From positions 219,852-283,851 of the forward strand of contig NZ_FNHN01000008.1 of the NCBI RefSeq assembly GCF_900103525.1: 64,000 nucleotides of DNA. Reading direction: 5' to 3'. This document shows, piece by piece, positions 62,561 through 64,000 of this stretch (position 1 is the first letter of the stretch; each line of letters opens with the position of its first letter). Both the position numbers and the translations under genes were made by a program. The notes below the pieces were generated by a model that was not told the origin of the DNA, did not search any database, and worked only from the letters and a program-made list of their open reading frames with translations. Origin of the DNA: Bacillus sp. OK048 (lineage in GTDB: Bacteria > Bacillota > Bacilli > Bacillales > Cytobacillaceae).

Positions 62561-62608
62561 AATAGGAAAAGCATCGTCTCCTACGTAGACTGATGCTTTT
62601 CCTATTTT
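62559..62608. terminator. Bidirectional terminator
   Basis: AAAATAGGAAAAGCATC pairs perfectly over 17 bp with GATGCTTTTCCTATTTT, between convergent ykvI-like and CPBP genes. Confidence 0.92.
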
Positions 62609-63213
62609 AACGGCAAAATAATAAAAATCATGATGTCAAAAACAATATGTGAAACAATTACCAGTGGCATACTCTTTTTCCACAAGTAGAGGGCACCCCA
62701 CATAAGTCCCGAGAGAAATGCGGCCAGCATTAGGATAAAGGTTCCTGAATAAATATGAACCAAAGAATATAGTAAGGCTGCCAATGTAATACTTCCTAAC
62801 GGTCCGAAATAACGAAGGAGTCTTTTTTGAACAAATCCGCGCCAAAAGAGTTCTTCTCCTGGAGCTGCTACTAAAATCAATGCAAGATATTGCCAAAATA
62901 ATGATGGGGCAAACCAACGGTATAGTTTCTTAATACTATTTTCAAATGGCAGGTTAAGTATATCAAAGGCTTGAACACCCAGCCAAAAAAGAGAATAGAG
63001 AAGTATTCCTGATAAAGCACCAATGAATATATAGGTAAAAAATGATGACTCATCTTCAACATCTTCTTGAAACATAGCAAAGGTGATTAATATGAGAAGC
63101 GAACCTGTAAAGATATACCAAAAAATCGCTCGATCATGGAAGGTGAAATACATGAGAGCATGGGCAAGTATATAGCCAGTAATAAGCCGCAGGTCATAGA
63201 AGCGATTCTTCAA
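62602..63213 (-). CDS. CPBP-family intramembrane metalloprotease (203 aa)
   Basis: A membrane protein with about six segments and the CPBP/Abi motifs: GEELFWRGFVQKRLLRYFG (EExxxR), SLVHIYSG (FxxxH-like), and VSHIVFDIMI (HxxxD/N). The family cleaves prenyl proteins or peptides in the membrane, or acts in bacteriocin self-immunity. The start is a TTG at 63213, 11 bases after AAGGAG; no in-frame ATG lies near. Confidence 0.82.
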   Translation of the reverse strand: MKNRFYDLRLITGYILAHALMYFTFHDRAIFWYIFTGSLLILITFAMFQEDVEDESSFFTYIFIGALSGILLYSLFWLGVQAFDILNLPFENSIKKLYRWFAPSLFWQYLALILVAAPGEELFWRGFVQKRLLRYFGPLGSITLAALLYSLVHIYSGTFILMLAAFLSGLMWGALYLWKKSMPLVIVSHIVFDIMIFIILPLK

Positions 63214-63394
63214 TTATTTTTCATCTCCTTCCACAATAAGACTTTTTTTGCAACAATCATTAAGATAACAGCCAACAATAAAATTTATTGTAGCAAAAAT
63301 GATTTATGAAAGGAAATGTTTACAACACAATTCTACTCATAAGACTGAAAAGAAATAGGAAAAATAGTTATGTGAAAGGAAAGGAGGACAAACA

Positions 63395-63514
63395 ATGAGC
63401 AAATCACAAAGTCAACAAGAGCGTGAATGGACCGTTCGTAAACAAGACCAAAACCCGCACGGAAAAGTAAAATCACTAAAACAGCTTTCAAAAGAAGCTG
63501 ATAAGGATCGGTAA
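63395..63514 (+). CDS. Small conserved-looking protein (39 aa)
   Basis: MSKSQSQQEREWTVRKQDQNPHGKVKSL... is 39 residues, very hydrophilic. GGAAAGGAGG lies seven bases before the ATG, an excellent site. It resembles the short Bacillus DUF6254-type proteins, but I am not certain of that name. It is probably disordered; function unknown. Confidence 0.68.
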   Translation: MSKSQSQQEREWTVRKQDQNPHGKVKSLKQLSKEADKDR

Positions 63515-63529
63515 TATTATTAAAATAGA

Positions 63530-63812
63530 CTACGTTTTTATAGATTTTAACCTGTTGATTTGAGCGGAAGGCGCTCGATCCTCGAAAATGCTACCGCATT
63601 TTCTTCGTGCGGTGATTATTCGAGGAAGAAAATTCATAGTCCTGCGGGAGGACGGGGCAGTGGAGACCCCGCAGGCGCTTCAGCGCCGAGGAGGCTCCAC
63701 GGACCGCCCGCGGAAAGCGTAGCGCCTCGGTACAGGCAGAGATCGCCTGTCCCTGCGATGATAATTCCTTAGTGGAGCTCAAATCAACAATCCAGTTTAA
63801 ACACAGCCTTAA
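63530..63812. repeat. Intergenic repeat family A, copy 2 (about 280 bp)
   Basis: It shares with copy 1 the TGTTGATTT / AAATCAACA inverted ends, CCTCGAAAATGCTA.CGCATTTTCTTCGTGCG, AGTCCTGC.GGAGGACGGG.CAG, GGAGACCCCGCAGGCGCTT and GCGGAAAGCG. The right outer end (TTTAAACACAGCC) is kept while the left outer end is degraded. An extra GGCAGAGATCGCCTGTCC segment is inserted near the right end. The frames across it are not genes. Confidence 0.82.
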
Positions 63813-63879
63813 AAAATAGAAAAGGCAGCGACTGGCGAGACTGCTGAAAATATAGGCAATCTAAATTTACTGCAATAAA

Positions 63880-63925
63880 AATTAAAAAGATTAGGGATGT
63901 TTTTCAACATTCCCTAATCTTTTTT
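63880..63925. terminator. Hairpin terminator near the window end
   Basis: AAAAGATTAGGGA pairs with TTCCCTAATCTTTT across a loop, with T runs on both strands. It may end the gene that runs in from the right. Confidence 0.8.
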
Positions 63926-63961
63926 CGTGTTTTGGATTTTTAAAGGTAAAATAATGGGCTA

Positions 63962-64000
63962 TTACTTACCCATTAACGTGATAATTCGTTTCATATTCAC
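63962..64000 (-). CDS. 3' end of a minus-strand gene (partial)
   Basis: A minus-strand frame reads ...VNMKRIITLMGK and stops at 63962-63964, with the terminator at 63880-63925 beyond it. Too short to identify. Confidence 0.3.
   Translation of the reverse strand: MNMKRIITLMGK

Overview
The window looks like chromosome of an aerobic, endospore-forming Bacillaceae (Bacillus/Neobacillus type). It has low G+C, AAGGAGG-type ribosome binding sites, many TTG/GTG starts and rho-independent terminators after most genes. It carries spore genes (spoVIF, an alpha/beta SASP, a CotY/CotZ coat protein, three YjcZ-type peptides, a Spo0E phosphatase, a sporulation-type kinase) and the block yjcZ-spoVIF-yjcD-yjcF-yjcG-yjcH known from Bacillus subtilis. 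I see no phage, IS transposase or CRISPR array. The only mobile-looking DNA is two families of intergenic repeats, two copies each.

Layout. 0-5 kb: the yjc block, a small WYL-like gene with LexA-like operators, and tRNA-Val. 5-16.6 kb: a LiaI/PspA envelope-stress pair, an FMN reductase, a GNAT, a stand-alone trpB, a UbiB-type kinase, an alpha/beta hydrolase, an ABC exporter, an IDEAL protein, a papain-like amidase and an SRPBCC protein. 16.7-29.3 kb: a carbon and storage region with PEP carboxylase, AdhE behind abutting Rex-like and FadR-like operators, and a PHA locus. The PHA locus reads acyl-CoA ligase, short PhaR-like protein, phasin-like protein, PhaR and PhaC, then a convergent hydrolase, then PhaQ and PhaP. 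It has no phaB reductase. 29.5-45.3 kb: a CwlO-like NlpC/P60 hydrolase, UppP, ATP-grasp plus coat protein, YjcZ peptides, an FtsH paralogue, RF3, an acyl-CoA-reductase-like SDR, SigI/RsgI, SASP, DUF3905-like and B12-radical SAM. 45.5-57 kb: a low-potential redox region with a two-subunit 2-oxoacid:ferredoxin oxidoreductase behind an Fnr-type box, a DMT transporter, a kinase/Spo0E pair, a complete fixABCX operon and a soluble acyl-ACP desaturase. 57-64 kb: an Fsr-type MFS pump, MarR, PepF, YkvI, CPBP protease and small proteins.

Most interesting as systems are three. First, the rearranged PHA locus has duplicated PhaR-like and phasin-like genes and a hydrolase whose paralogue at 11.6-12.4 kb shares an upstream GGTGTAA motif. 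Second, a ferredoxin-centred set (2-oxoacid:ferredoxin oxidoreductase, FixABCX, acyl-ACP desaturase) has Fnr-like boxes placed near -41 of plausible promoters. Third, a LexA-type operator lies inside the promoter of a 74-residue WYL-like gene. Functions are read from motifs and family resemblance only; no database search was possible.
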